Assembly (NCBI GenBank): GCA_032158295.1
Contig: CM063254.1
Location: forward strand, 18,428,147 to 18,492,146
From: Pycnopodia helianthoides
Lineage: Eukaryota; Echinodermata; Asteroidea; Forcipulatida; Asteriidae
Direction of reading: 5' to 3'
DNA: 64,000 nt
Shown here: positions 49,152 through 60,400 of the stretch, piece by piece
How positions within the stretch are numbered: position 1 is the stretch's first letter
How the letters are laid out: each line of letters starts with the position of its first letter
Notes under the pieces: model-generated
Database searches by the model: none
What the model was told of the DNA's origin: nothing
What the model saw: the letters and a program-made list of their open reading frames with translations, nothing else
Made by a program: the position numbers and the translations under genes

Positions 49152-49665
49152 CAATTGTGCTGATCACAGTGGCTGAGAAGAACAAGGCACCGAAGTAATT
49201 CCACATCGGCTCTCCATCGAGGTTAATATTCCTGTATTTCCGTAGCGTAATTTCGTACGACCTCAGTCCTGCGTCGATCTCGGTATAGTCCACTAAAGTG
49301 GATGATACGTTCGTCCCGTTCGTGGTCCCAGCTGCTAATTCGATGGAGAGGTTGACCAGGGCGAGAAAATTCTCTCTGGCGTCCATTAACGTGCGGAAGT
49401 TGTCCTGCTCCGTTTTGGCTTCAAGGCACACGAAGACGGCCGCTCCGATGAAGGCGTAGCCGAGGAGAGAGACCACGATGGCGACGCAGAACACCGCGGG
49501 CTGTATGCGTCGAAAGTACCGGTACGAGCGACTGTCCATGCGCCGGTAGTCCGGTGGTGCTTCCCGCGGTGGCGTCAGGGTCACCGTCACCGCCGTGGCG
49601 GTGGTGGTCGTCGATGTTATCCCAGCGCTAGTTCGCATGGCCTGGTTGCTACGTGTCGTACCCAT
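49152..49665 (-). CDS. 5' exon of a two-pore-domain (K2P) potassium channel, intact
   Basis: This exon encodes the first half-module of a K2P background potassium channel of the plasma membrane. The chosen start is the ATG at 49665 (A at -3, G at +4). An in-frame ATG six codons upstream (49683) has a poorer context. The 171 codons give a Ser/Thr-rich cytosolic N-terminus (1-55), TM1 around residues 57-79 (VSLLGYAFIGAAVFVCLE), an extracellular cap with sequons N105-LS, N116-GT and N119-VS, then the first pore helix FGALFFSATVISTIG. The exon stops one base into the first filter Gly codon at a good donor, G|GTAAGT. A phase-1 intron in the first pore signature is, as I recall, conserved in many K2P genes. 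The pore helix resembles TRESK/TWK types, but the subtype is not assignable. I saw no downstream exon between here and 9212. Confidence 0.9.
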
Positions 49666-51024
49666 GATCTTTACAGATTTCATGTGTATCTCTGAGATAT
49701 CAAAAAAATCAAGTCCAAAAAGCACGAAATACACCAAATTTGAAGGAAGTTTGGCGATCTTGATTACATAACTAGAATACCATGACTGTTTGTGTGGCTG
49801 TTCGATGTGGGATCGACTGTCCTACAACATGCATAAGCACGAGGTTGTTGTCTTACTTGAACTGAAATTCGGTCCTGTTTGGCTGGTATAGAGAAGATTT
49901 CAATTAACCGTGCGCTGATCACTTTTCCCGCGTATAAAGCAGTATACGGTGAGATCACACGTCATCTCTGTGACGAAACCACGGCTTGTTAACGCTACAC
50001 AACTGTGCTGTCATCCCTCTCCCAGTGTGACCTCGTAATAAAACGGCATTCTCTTCCACCTTCTAATCATTCCACGTGGAGAGGATGTCGTGCAGCGAAG
50101 AGCACACGGAGCAGAACTTCCTCGTCATTTCTCCCTCAGTCGTCACCCGTCCGTGACTTGCCTAAACGACACAATGCTTTCAGATTGGATGTACGTCCCT
50201 CATGGGTGTACAGCTGCGTGTGCGCATCTCTCTCTAGCTCTCTATGTACGAATCAATCAACCAGTGCGTACGTCGTCTGCGTACCCATTCACAAACTACA
50301 CGTTGTATTCTCACATTCACTGAAACAGTACTATCATCCAAACAGCAGATGTAATCGTTTGGGGTCTGCGACAGACTGCATCCGTCAAGAGTACTACCTG
50401 TTAATAACAACAACCCCACTCTTAATTGATTGATGGAACCGAGCAAACAACACGAGATCTCGCGTTAAAACCACTTGAAGCGGCCGTGTTTAACAGCAGT
50501 TGTCACTCATTGCACGTTTGTAAACGCATCAGTGGACGCCACATTTGATTATACATGCATACATTGCACACTCGATCCAGTCATATCATGGGTAGACATT
50601 TCTACCTCCATGGTCATACACCCACGGCTACAGAAATCATAGACAGCCGTTAGTCCAGTTGTATTTTGAGTTCATTGCTAAGTGTGTAATGTATTATTTA
50701 CACCACAGGTGCATTAGTTACAGCATAAAATATTCCACAATTGAAGGAGACACCCGCATCCTGGGCGCCATTAGAAAAAAAAGCATAAGACGTCACGACC
50801 CATGCACAGCAATGTACGATAAGTCGATGCACGTGAATCAATCAAAAATCCAACGTGTAGCAACACAGCCATTTCTAGTGTAATACAAATTGACGTCGAC
50901 AATTTATCTCTTTTTTAATGATTGATCCTAGCTTTGGATACCCAAGGTTTGTGTTATTTAAGAAGAGCAATTTTCATTTAGCGAGTGCCAAAGAGCGAGT
51001 GCCAAAGGCTACCTTGGTTCAATA
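49666..51024. other. 5' flank of the 49-kb K2P exon
   Basis: Presumed leader or promoter. Frames on the plus strand at 50005-50433 have no family resemblance and no supporting signals. No convincing TATA box at a normal distance. Confidence 0.35.
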
Positions 51025-51170
51025 TAGACCCTTTGCATTAGGCTACCATCGCAGAGCAATGGAAACGTGCACGCGCCGCGCACAACTCTCAGCCAATGAT
51101 AGGTCTTCATTGACCTCAGTGAGGGCGCTGTTTGGTTTCTTGTGACATCACATGCAAGGGGTTTATGGAT
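51025..51170. repeat. MITE related to the CRE-bearing element, diverged copy
   Basis: ATAGACCCTTTGCATTAG, GTGCACGCGCCGCGCAC, CCAATGA and GAGGGCGC occur in the same order as in 51730-51900. The terminal CRE octamers are lost. Confidence 0.55.
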
Positions 51171-51729
51171 ATAATACGTACAAAATGATGTTTTCATGCA
51201 CATTACATTCTTGATGCTCCTATAAATCGCATTGTCACAAATTTTCATGGATCTGCTTACCGCGGAATTACTGTCGCCATTCACAGACAGGTTAGCAGCA
51301 AATATCTGTGCTAGCTGTGTATAAGCGAAGAATGCTTATAGTAAAAAGCACACAGCACATTCACCACCTAATACTAGCTAAGCAGCAATACGCTTACACT
51401 AAAGAAGGGAATCATACAAAAGCAAAGGTAAACTTTTCCCAGCAAAAAAAATCAACATACACCCCCCAAAAAAAAACAATGGAGGCAATGATATTAACCT
51501 TTTCCTTGCGTTTATTTGTAAACAATGACATTTATAGCAAGACCACCGAAAACAAAAATTGTGTAGCTACTGTAAGTAAAAGATTGTATCCCGTGTATAA
51601 AGTTTGCCATCTATTCAATTTATACGTCCTGCAAAAAAAATAGACGACAAATCTGAGCTACAGTGTATATGAAGTATCATTGGCTACATAAAATATCAAA
51701 TTTACCCAATCCTGACAAAAACAAAATAA

Positions 51730-51900
51730 TAGACCGTATGCATTGACGTCATCAAGCTGCCATCTTGGAGGTAAACCAAATGATGAAACCATTCGAAACG
51801 CACAGACTTGTACGCGCGGCGCACAGCATTGGCCAATGAACAGCCTCTTTTTGACCTCCGAGGGCGCCCTACTCAAATGACGTCAAGTGCATAAGGTCTA
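51730..51900. mobile_element. MITE with terminal CRE octamers
   Basis: The termini TAGACCGTATGCATTGACGT and the complement of ATGACGTCAAGTGCATAAGG are inverted repeats. Full CRE sites TGACGTCA lie at 51744-51751 and 51878-51885. Confidence 0.8.
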
Positions 51901-52884
51901 CACCAATCAGTCTTGATTATGCCAACTTTGTTTTGCAGGTCCGGAAAAAATATAAATTAACAACGCACAAAGTGTTCATAATAAACCGTCGGGCCAGAGC
52001 ATTAAAAAAAAAAAAAAAAAATCATGATCATGTGTTTGTCGGTAGGCATTCAACATAATTATTTTTTCTCAAAGTACGAACAAATAAACATAACCATATT
52101 TTAAACTAGAATCTATATTAATGATTATCTATCCACGGGCACGACTTGTTTCCTTCATGAGCTAAAAATAATACCCCACTTTAGAATACTGTCTCATGTT
52201 CAGGAAATCTGACGCCATTTTTTTTTTTTACATTCTAGGGCATAACTTAAATACAGTTTGAAATGCTAACGTGTAAAATCAAAAGGCAATAGCGTGTATA
52301 AAATATTTATTTATATGAGTTATCGGAAAGAAATTGAAGTATTCTTGACAAAAAAAGTTGTATTTAATTTCCAAAAAAGGCCAATTAACGACGACAGGCA
52401 CTCATTGAAACATAGTTTCCCTAAAAATTTAATTCACCCTTTCTAAGTGACTTATTTGAAATGACCCTCCAATCAAACACACATTGTACTATCACTACTA
52501 TCACTAACCCCGCCCCCCCCCCCCAAAAAACCCAAACAGTCAGGCAGTGGTTCGGATCCCCCCCCCCATTACACACAAAAGGCATTCTTTTGTATAAAAA
52601 TAGCAAATCAATTCATAAAGCCATGCAATCTGTGACCTTTAAAGGTCAACAATTCATCTCTGTACAAACCTTGGGTGATCACACACAATGATTTGAATTA
52701 AAACAGTCCATAAATCGGATCATCTATTTCAATTGCTGTTCAAATTTGGTGACAAATTATCTAATTTACGAAACCCCCCCCCCCAAACAAAACAAAACCC
52801 ACCCCAGAGTAACTGCTATGTCCATTTCTTTGCTATCTTCACCGACAAACTTAAATAGACAGACGTTAAGTAGACATTTAGGCA

Positions 52885-53115
52885 TTTCTCAATTAACCGC
52901 TTCGACAGCGGCTATGGCTAAGAACCTCAATGTTGTCATTACAGCCATAGCCGTAGCCGTAGCCAAAGTCGCTTAATTTGGACACGACCTTAGGCCGTAT
53001 CCGAACTGGCAGCTACAGCTATGGCTACGACTGTTGCTAAGGAAGTCCAATACTTCAATGCATGCTGACGCAATGATCAAGCCATAGCCGTAGCTGTAGC
53101 CGCCAATTTGGCACA
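52885..53115. repeat. GCCATAGCCGTAGC repeat
   Basis: Inverted and direct copies of GCTATGGCT and GCCATAGCCGTAGC, with TTTGGACACGACCTTAGG.CGTATCC in between. A foldback-type element, no gene. Confidence 0.6.
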
Positions 53116-53254
53116 CGTCCTTACTGTTACCGTGTTCCAAAATGACCCCTATTACTTTAGGTCAAACCAAGCACACAATTTTGCCTTACAAATTAACTGT
53201 GTTAAGCAGTAAATGTAAACGCTGCCAACTCATAAACCACAAGTATTGCTGGAT

Positions 53255-53400
53255 TAATATATCTGTTTAGGCAAAAGTGAGCGGGGTACCTGCCATGCAC
53301 AATATACAACACATGGCCTACTGGCTGGTAACCTGTACTGACTGCTAAGCAGAACCCTTCAGTGCTAAGCATTTGTGACTTTGGCTGAGTAATACAAGAA
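53255..53400. repeat. GGGCCC MITE family, decayed copy
   Basis: Shares CTGGCTGGTAACCTG and GCTAAGCAGAAC..TTC words with the 39 kb copies. The ends are not preserved. Confidence 0.4.
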
Positions 53401-53593
53401 ACTCTAGCTTACCAACTGCTAATCATAACTTTCATAAATTGAGTCAAAAAGTCAAAACGAACTAAAATGATGTTATGCTCCAGATTTGGTTAAAATCGAT
53501 TTAAGCACGTCAAAGAATAATCTTTATGAAAAATTTAGCCATTATTACATTTTGTAGTTCAAAAGTTTACTTATTCCGAGTTTAATTTCACCT

Positions 53594-53716
53594 TGAACAC
53601 TAGGTGGCAGCAGATGTCTTGTGTACGTCCACTGTTTACGCACTTCTGAGCATGCGAACATTTCCAAGAACAATGTATTTACCTGGTAAGTCTGCTGCCA
53701 CCTAGTGTCCCATTTT
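53594..53716. repeat. short hairpin element with CTCF-like arms, copy 2
   Basis: The left arm ACACTAGGTGGCAGCAGA (core 53597-53610) and right arm TCTGCTGCCACCTAGTGT (core 53695-53708) are perfect complements, with an inner ACCTGGTAA word. It is 123 bp with no coding. Confidence 0.85.
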
Positions 53717-54556
53717 GTCTCATCCAAGACCGCTGGTAAGGGCGATGAGCCTTTACAAAATCATGTTCAGGATGTAGTGATGCATGATGGGAATGATTGT
53801 ACTGCTGATCGGCGCAATGCGCACAATAACAACAGTACACACACACGATATGATAATGTAAACAATTAATTAGCCCTCTCTTTTTTAAACCAAAGTTGCA
53901 AGAAGAATCCGGGTAAATTATTAACGTTGCAATCGAGCCCTATTTTTCAGTACAGGGCAGAAAATGACAATATTGATTCCCAATGATTTTTCACACCGTC
54001 ATAGAGCTACATTATTATTGATAGATAACGAATCGTTTTAAAACAGGAAGAGGTGACCTGGGGTTATAAGGTCAGGGGGAAACGGTCCAATGAAATGGTC
54101 CCAATCCCAGCGCCTTTGGTTTCAGGCCCCCGCTGGGACCCCACAAACCCTCCAATTAAGCTCCTCATCAACTCAAGAGTAATTTGTTTACATGTTTACT
54201 CCACGATATCTCAGTATGTTTTAACATTTAATAAATAGTTTACACATTTCAATGGGTTAAAAGCCGTGGACAACGCACATGACCTCTGAACCCCTTTACA
54301 ACTGAAATAATAATAATGTTACGTTGCCTCACACTACATTATATGAACTGCCAATAGTCTGTGTATTTCTAATTTATATATTTACACAAATTATGTAAAA
54401 AAAAAAAATTTGGTTAATACCTTAAACACATTTTATGTGCATTTATTTGTTATCACTTCCATCCATCAACAGGGATGTTTGCATCAATGTGAATATGTAA
54501 CTAAAAACAAATGCTGTAACAAGGATAAAGACATGAGAGGAGGGGACAATCAAAGT

Positions 54557-54699
54557 GAGACTTTACGACACTAGGTGGCAGCAAACGCCTCAGGTAAATT
54601 TCCATCGATTACAAAGTTTGTGAGCATGTGAAAATTTCAGAGAATACTGGATTTACCTGAAAAGTCTACAGCCGCCTAGCGTAAGCCCAAAAGTCTCAC
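54557..54699. repeat. short hairpin element with CTCF-like arms, copy 3
   Basis: GAGACTTT, then ACACTAGGTGGCAGCA (core 54568-54581). The right arm CAGCCGCCTAGCGTAAG is a diverged complement followed by AAAGTCTC. CAGGTAAAT and ATTTACCTG pair inside. Confidence 0.8.
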
Positions 54700-54796
54700 C
54701 AATAACAAGGCCAGATGGCGAGTTCAAATATGAAAGGAGATAACAATTTTCGACAATTCCTTCATGAAGATTCAATAATGAACATTGCTTTTTTGC

Positions 54797-54985
54797 TTAA
54801 AGGGGCTGTTTCGTTGTGACCGAAGCAGGCCTGTGGCTGTACATGGACTTATGAACTCTGCGCGCGCAAGCTCTCCATAGATTTGATGCGGAGGGAGGGC
54901 GCACACCTGCAGTAACTGGGTGAGAGTTCACAATTTCATGTACAGTCACAGGCCTGCTTTGATCATGATGACACAGCCCCTTTAA
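54797..54985. mobile_element. TTAA-family MITE T5, complete
   Basis: TTAA at both ends (54797-54800 and 54982-54985). The inverted termini run about 50 bp: AAAGGGGCTGT.TC, GCAGGCCTGTG.CTGTACATG. 189 bp. Confidence 0.9.
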
Positions 54986-57227
54986 TTGTTCTGTTCATAG
55001 ACCTTCTGAAGTTAACAAAGTCCGTCGAACAGGATGAAAAAAACCTTAAGTCCAGTGTTGCATAATGCTTGTTCAGAAACCAAATGCAATTGATGGAATC
55101 ATTAAGCTCCGCCCCCTTAATGCATCGACCAATGGCAATCACGACGATGAACACGCGGTCTGTCCATCATTTATCATGGAAGTGAAGGGGGCTTGACTTT
55201 GCGCTGCTGGATTGTCAGCAACTCGCAAAGCAGAACTTTGTAACGTTTAGGATAAGGCACTAACTAAACTCTGGTCTGGTTCCACACCTCACACTTTGTC
55301 ATCAATTTGGCACTTGAGACACTGATCTCTCGCTCGGATTACACATCCATCACAGTCCGGTAAGCGCCATGCTTCGATTGACTAAAACACACACACACGG
55401 CGCGATGATGAAAAATGGGAAAAAAAAGCCGCTGGCAGAAGCCGGCACTTGTGTATCGATGATTTAAGACCAATTACAATAAGAGCTAAAAGCATGACAT
55501 CTTAGATGCAAACACACACTTGTTTACTCGTCTACATCTTTTCTTAGACTGGGGTCAGGGAAAAAAAAAAAAAAAAACAGAGACAATTTTAGAATGGAGT
55601 GAACATAGACAAATTTGAACAAACTATTTAAAGTGTGGAATTTGTGAAATGTAATATAAGTTATTATTACTATAATTTTATATACGAGGTATAGAAATCG
55701 GAATTCTTTTGCACTAATAATCGCTTGCTATGAATATTTATCCTGATTTTTTACAAAATCACACATAGATTGTGATGAATTAAGAGAACAGAAAAAAATG
55801 TTTTCTTTGAATAGTAACATGAAGTAATACACAGGGAAGACTAAATGCATATCAAGTGCAATGTTGTGTTTTGCAAATCCAAAAAATCGCAAGAAAAATC
55901 TTGCCTTCGAAATCCTGACGAATAAAAATGTCAGTGACGAACTTGAGCACGACTGTATTAAAAAAACACTACACCTCTACTCTCATGTGTTTTGTATGAG
56001 TTGGTTTAATGGTGCTTTAAAGTTACAGTTTCAACAAGCCAATCATGTGCATTAAAAACTCACCTTTGACCTCATCGTTGATTTTTTTTATTTTGTTTTA
56101 TTATTGCAGATAAAGCTGGCATGTTTGCACCATTTATATCGTATCTGAAGAGTTCCGGAGAAGGTCAAAGGTTAGGGATTGATGCAATGAGTTGTTCAGG
56201 AGACTCGCGACCTGAGGTCACCTTTAACCTTTGGTCTACAAAAGCTTCCAGTATCGAGCGCTAAGTATTGGTTTGGTTAATGCAGATAAGGACACATCTG
56301 GCTTCATGACACAAACCACCATAATAAACTTTCCCAGATTTCTAGGCCTGGGCCGGTTGCCACAGCCGGTTGCCCTGCTATCCATGCATTGTACAAGCCA
56401 CTTGTGGCTGTTATAGGGTGCATAGTACAAGCCACATGCAGCTGCTATGGGCTCTATTAAAAGTGAGAACAACTTACAGCTTCCTACAGACGACGATGAA
56501 CCACTCTATGCGTTCTGACACACTCTTTACACTTAAACAAATCCACACACAATATTATACGCAGCACCAATATCACCTTATAATTTTACGAATAACCTCT
56601 CTCATTCAAGGCACCCGATATGAGAAAAAAGGGCGTGAGTAAGTCAGGTGCCCGGACTTCATTAAAGTGTTTACCCTCCCATCATCATCTAAGCTCCAGC
56701 CCGTAGATGCTGTCAGGAGATGTCTGGTAACTGGCCTCACACTAAACCATGAGGTGTTCCTAAGTTACAAGCCTCCGAAAGCTGTTAAGCCAAAAATAAT
56801 GCTTCAGCAATTTTCTTGCTTTGCAATTGCAAAAGTCAGCATGGAACCAGTTAAAAACAATATACAGTACATTTTTGCTCAGCAGAAAATTATTGAGCAA
56901 TATTTTCTGCTTAACAAGCCCATGAGATAGGACCCAGTACAGCTGGACCTGTTTCTGGTAAGCAGTAGCTTAAGCAAAATTTATGTACTCACATTTTTTA
57001 CCACACAGGGCATTTTTTACATGTAACTTGAAGGCAACCAATTGCACTGCTCACAACTTTCCAACCTTGTTGAACATGTGAAGCGTCACAAGAGAGAAGG
57101 ATATTGGAGGATGGAGGTCACCTTCAGACAAGTGGGCCTCGGAAATAAAGATTAATGTATATTGCTTATGACTAGTTCCAACTATTTCCTTCCGCTGAGC
57201 GAAACGTCATCTGAATAATTTTTTTAA
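54986..57227. other. intergenic DNA between the K2P exon and the kinase gene
   Basis: No gene recognised. A decayed GGGCCC-family MITE lies at about 56800-56935. A CCAAT word at about 55130 could be regulatory but is isolated. Confidence 0.4.
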
Positions 57228-57233
57228 TTTATT
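57228..57233 (-). promoter_or_regulatory. candidate polyadenylation signal of the SLK/STK10 gene
   Basis: An AATAAA hexamer on the minus strand lies 61 bases past the TAA stop and would give a very short 3' UTR. Hexamers are frequent in AT-rich DNA, so a later site is possible. Confidence 0.4.
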
Positions 57234-57294
57234 ATGCAAGGCTGTACGACCTTCGGCACGGATGAGTTATTATCTACAAGTCTGGTTTCCCGGC

Positions 57295-57429
57295 TTACTT
57301 GAGACTGTTTCTAGCATCTCTCATGTGGGTCTGACCGGGCTCCTGGTTGGAGGCACCGCCCGCTGAGGCGCCCTTGGCATAGAAGCGCTCTTGGTCCTGC
57401 AGTTCACGCTTGAAACTTTCTTCCAGGTC
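57295..57429 (-). CDS. SLK: SLK/STK10 last coding exon and stop
   Basis: The exon is 44 codons plus TAA (57297-57295). The acceptor is AATGTAACAG before 57429. It encodes DLEESFKRELQDQERFYAKG, then a short low-complexity Ala/Gly/Ser tail ending MRDARNSLK. The position fits the family, where a short variable tail follows the last coiled coil. The stop overlaps a sequence resembling a donor (AA|GTAAGC), so a variant that splices past the stop cannot be excluded. Confidence 0.88.
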   Translation of the reverse strand, partial: DLEESFKRELQDQERFYAKGASAGGASNQEPGQTHMRDARNSLK

Positions 57430-60400
57430 CTGTTACATTAAAAAACACAACATTAATGTTATCCAATTGTAAATAAATCCCTCAAGTAAATTAGTACAAC
57501 CAGAAAAAAAACAAACATCAAAACCTACTTAAAATGCTACAAAATGGTCAAATTCAATAAATTAACCCTCCTACTCTTGGTACCATTTTCTAGTGAGCTG
57601 ACTAACTACTTAAAACCAATCGACTGCATGGATTGTGTAGGATGGCACAACCATGCACAGAACTAACAATGTGCTGCTGATGCATTCATATAAAACTCAT
57701 ATATTAACCCTACTTCTCTTGGTACCATTTTTCAGTGAATTGACAATTTGAAACCAATCGTATAAAATGTTTTGTTATATTTGTATATAATCATTCACAA
57801 TAAACCATTGCGAGTTTGATCTGAATACAACGACTTGCTAAGTCACAAGTTAACGATTAAATTTCAATTCCTCAGACTATAGAGACAGTTGCTATGTCAA
57901 ATTAAGTGGGATTACTCTCCACGCTCTATTTCTGTCAAGGGAGTAAAACAAACAGTGGGAAAAATTCAAACATGGTTCTGAAAATATGGCAGATTGCCAA
58001 ACAAGAATGTCAACCCAAAATAATTAATCATCATGTCACACAATAAGAACTCCCCCATTGCAAACAAAAAAAGCAACTGTGACAAATGACGGCCTTGAAC
58101 ATAAAAGTTAACGATCCGTGACCAATCACACTAAATGATTGCGAACACAGTGTAGAAATACTGGCAATTGATAACTTAAAAATTAGGCCAATTTAATCAA
58201 GAACAATCTAAAATTTATTATGGTAATCATAGTAGCATTCATATTAATATTTAATTAATTTCTTGGGTCAGTTATAAATATACAGGTATAGACACAACCG
58301 AATCAATGTAACAGAGACACGGGAAACAGATATTGACCAGCTTGACCTACAGAATTCTATTGAGGAAACTCTCCTCTTTGCTGGTAGAAACAACAAAATA
58401 TAGATAAAATATCACCTATGACAACATCAATTATTTAGGTACAAAGAGCAATCAAATAAAAGTTCATACAATAATGACATTGTGTCGCAGACTAGGTGTA
58501 ATTTTGTCCCAGAATAAATTAAAGGTAGTGATTTATCCCTTTTAGTAAACACTGATTAAGCTTTTTATCGTATAGCGCCCTCTTTGACGCGAGCATGAGT
58601 AAAAAATATTTTATATTGGACTTGTGAGATCAAAAACAATTCTTTTACCTCGATTTTTTAAAACTAAGCATTCTAAGCAAAACTATTGCAATGGGAACTT
58701 TTCCACCATAAGCCATTTTGAAATATCTACACATTCTAGGGCACTTTTTGGTTTGCGTAAATTTGTCTGTATACACCTAAACCAATTTTTCCAAGGTCCT
58801 TTAAAAAAAAAATTATGTTGGAAAAAAAGGTAAAAGTAGAGGTGGAAGTCTGGTACTGACCTTTTTACGGGGTCGAAGGTTATCCTTCCACTGTTTCATC
58901 TCCTTGATGTGATCCTCCTCCTTAGATTTCAGCTTTGTCGTCTCCTGCTCCATCAGCTGTTTCCTCTTCTCATTCTGTCAACAACAACAACAACAAATCA
59001 ACAAGACTGTTTCAGTAGTGCACAAGGTTAAAAAATCTAGTATATTAGGCAGTAGGTCTGGCCACATTCCCAAGCGATTAAGTGAAAAATATTGCTAAAC
59101 AATTTTCTGCTAGCAGCAATGGCAGGATACCAGTCTGATATACCTGTGAAATGTATTTGGGTGTACCTTTTTCCAGTAAGCATATTGTGCATGCTACTTC
59201 TTGTCCGAAGCATCTGTATTGTCAAGGTGGTTAACAGCTCTGTTATATTAATCAATTAATTAAGTAATTTTGTATTTGTTATAGTGCATTTTATTTGCCA
59301 AACAGACAACAAAGAAAACCGGAGATTAAGACTTGAACTACGTTTCCGGTTAGACGTCCACAATTAAGAATTTTGCCCAACTGACGTTCATGTTATCATT
59401 AAACCCATGCAAGGGTTGCACACATTCGGGCGTGATTGGCAAATGGGCATTTTCTAAAAACGAACGAAAGAATCAACTCACATGAATGGTGAGCAGCTCC
59501 TGCATATAACCGCTATTCTTGAGTCTGAGACTCTCCATCTGACGGCGTTGTTTGCGCTCCTGTCGATCAATCTCCGACTTGTATCTCCTGCTTTCCGATT
59601 CTTGGAACTATTTAGAGGGAAAAACAATGGCGAAAAAACAATGAGAACCTTTTTTTTTTTTGGTAGAACATCAAAGGACCGTGATATTTTAATTTGTCAT
59701 TCGCTTATTCATACCTCCTTCATTTTCTCTCTCTCCTCATCTGCCGAGCAGTTGGGATTGTTGATGTTGATGCTCTTGCGGAAGATGGTGGTCCGCGTCT
59801 TCATCTCGCTGCGGAGGTGCCTGGGCAAGCGCTTCTTCTCCTGGTTGTGGATCAGTCTCAGGTCTTCTTCCTCCTTCTCTTGCATGGACTTCAAGATCTG
59901 CAACTCCTGTGAATGAAACCAAAAAATCCCTTTGTTGACCTTCAAAGCTCTTTATGGCCTAGACTGGTCCCCTGTCTTTATCCGCGCGGATAAAGACAGG
60001 CACTGGTCTTACAGGCCCAGTGCTTTCATTGGATAAACTTGCAGTGCCGTTACTTGGTGTTTTGACTTATGGGTTTTGACAGCTGTAAACTTGGCCGAGA
60101 AAATCGGAGGGAAACTTCTCGGGATCAACGTCTTCAAATGTTCCTCATCCACACTGATTCAAATTGCACTTATCCACACTGATTCAAGTTGTCCTCATCC
60201 ACACTGATTCACATTGCCAGCATCCACACTGGTTCAAAATGCCCTCATCCACTCTAATTCAAATTGCCCTTATCCACACTGATTCAAATCGTCCTCATCC
60301 ACACTGATTCAAATTGCCCGCATCCACACTGGTTTAAAATGCCCTCATCCACACTAATTCAGATTGCCTCATCCACACTGATTCAAAATGCCCTAATCCA

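Noticed and set aside
50005..50433. 142-codon plus-strand frame upstream of the 49 kb K2P exon
   Set aside because: No domain, no splice support, opposite strand to the real exon. Probably chance.
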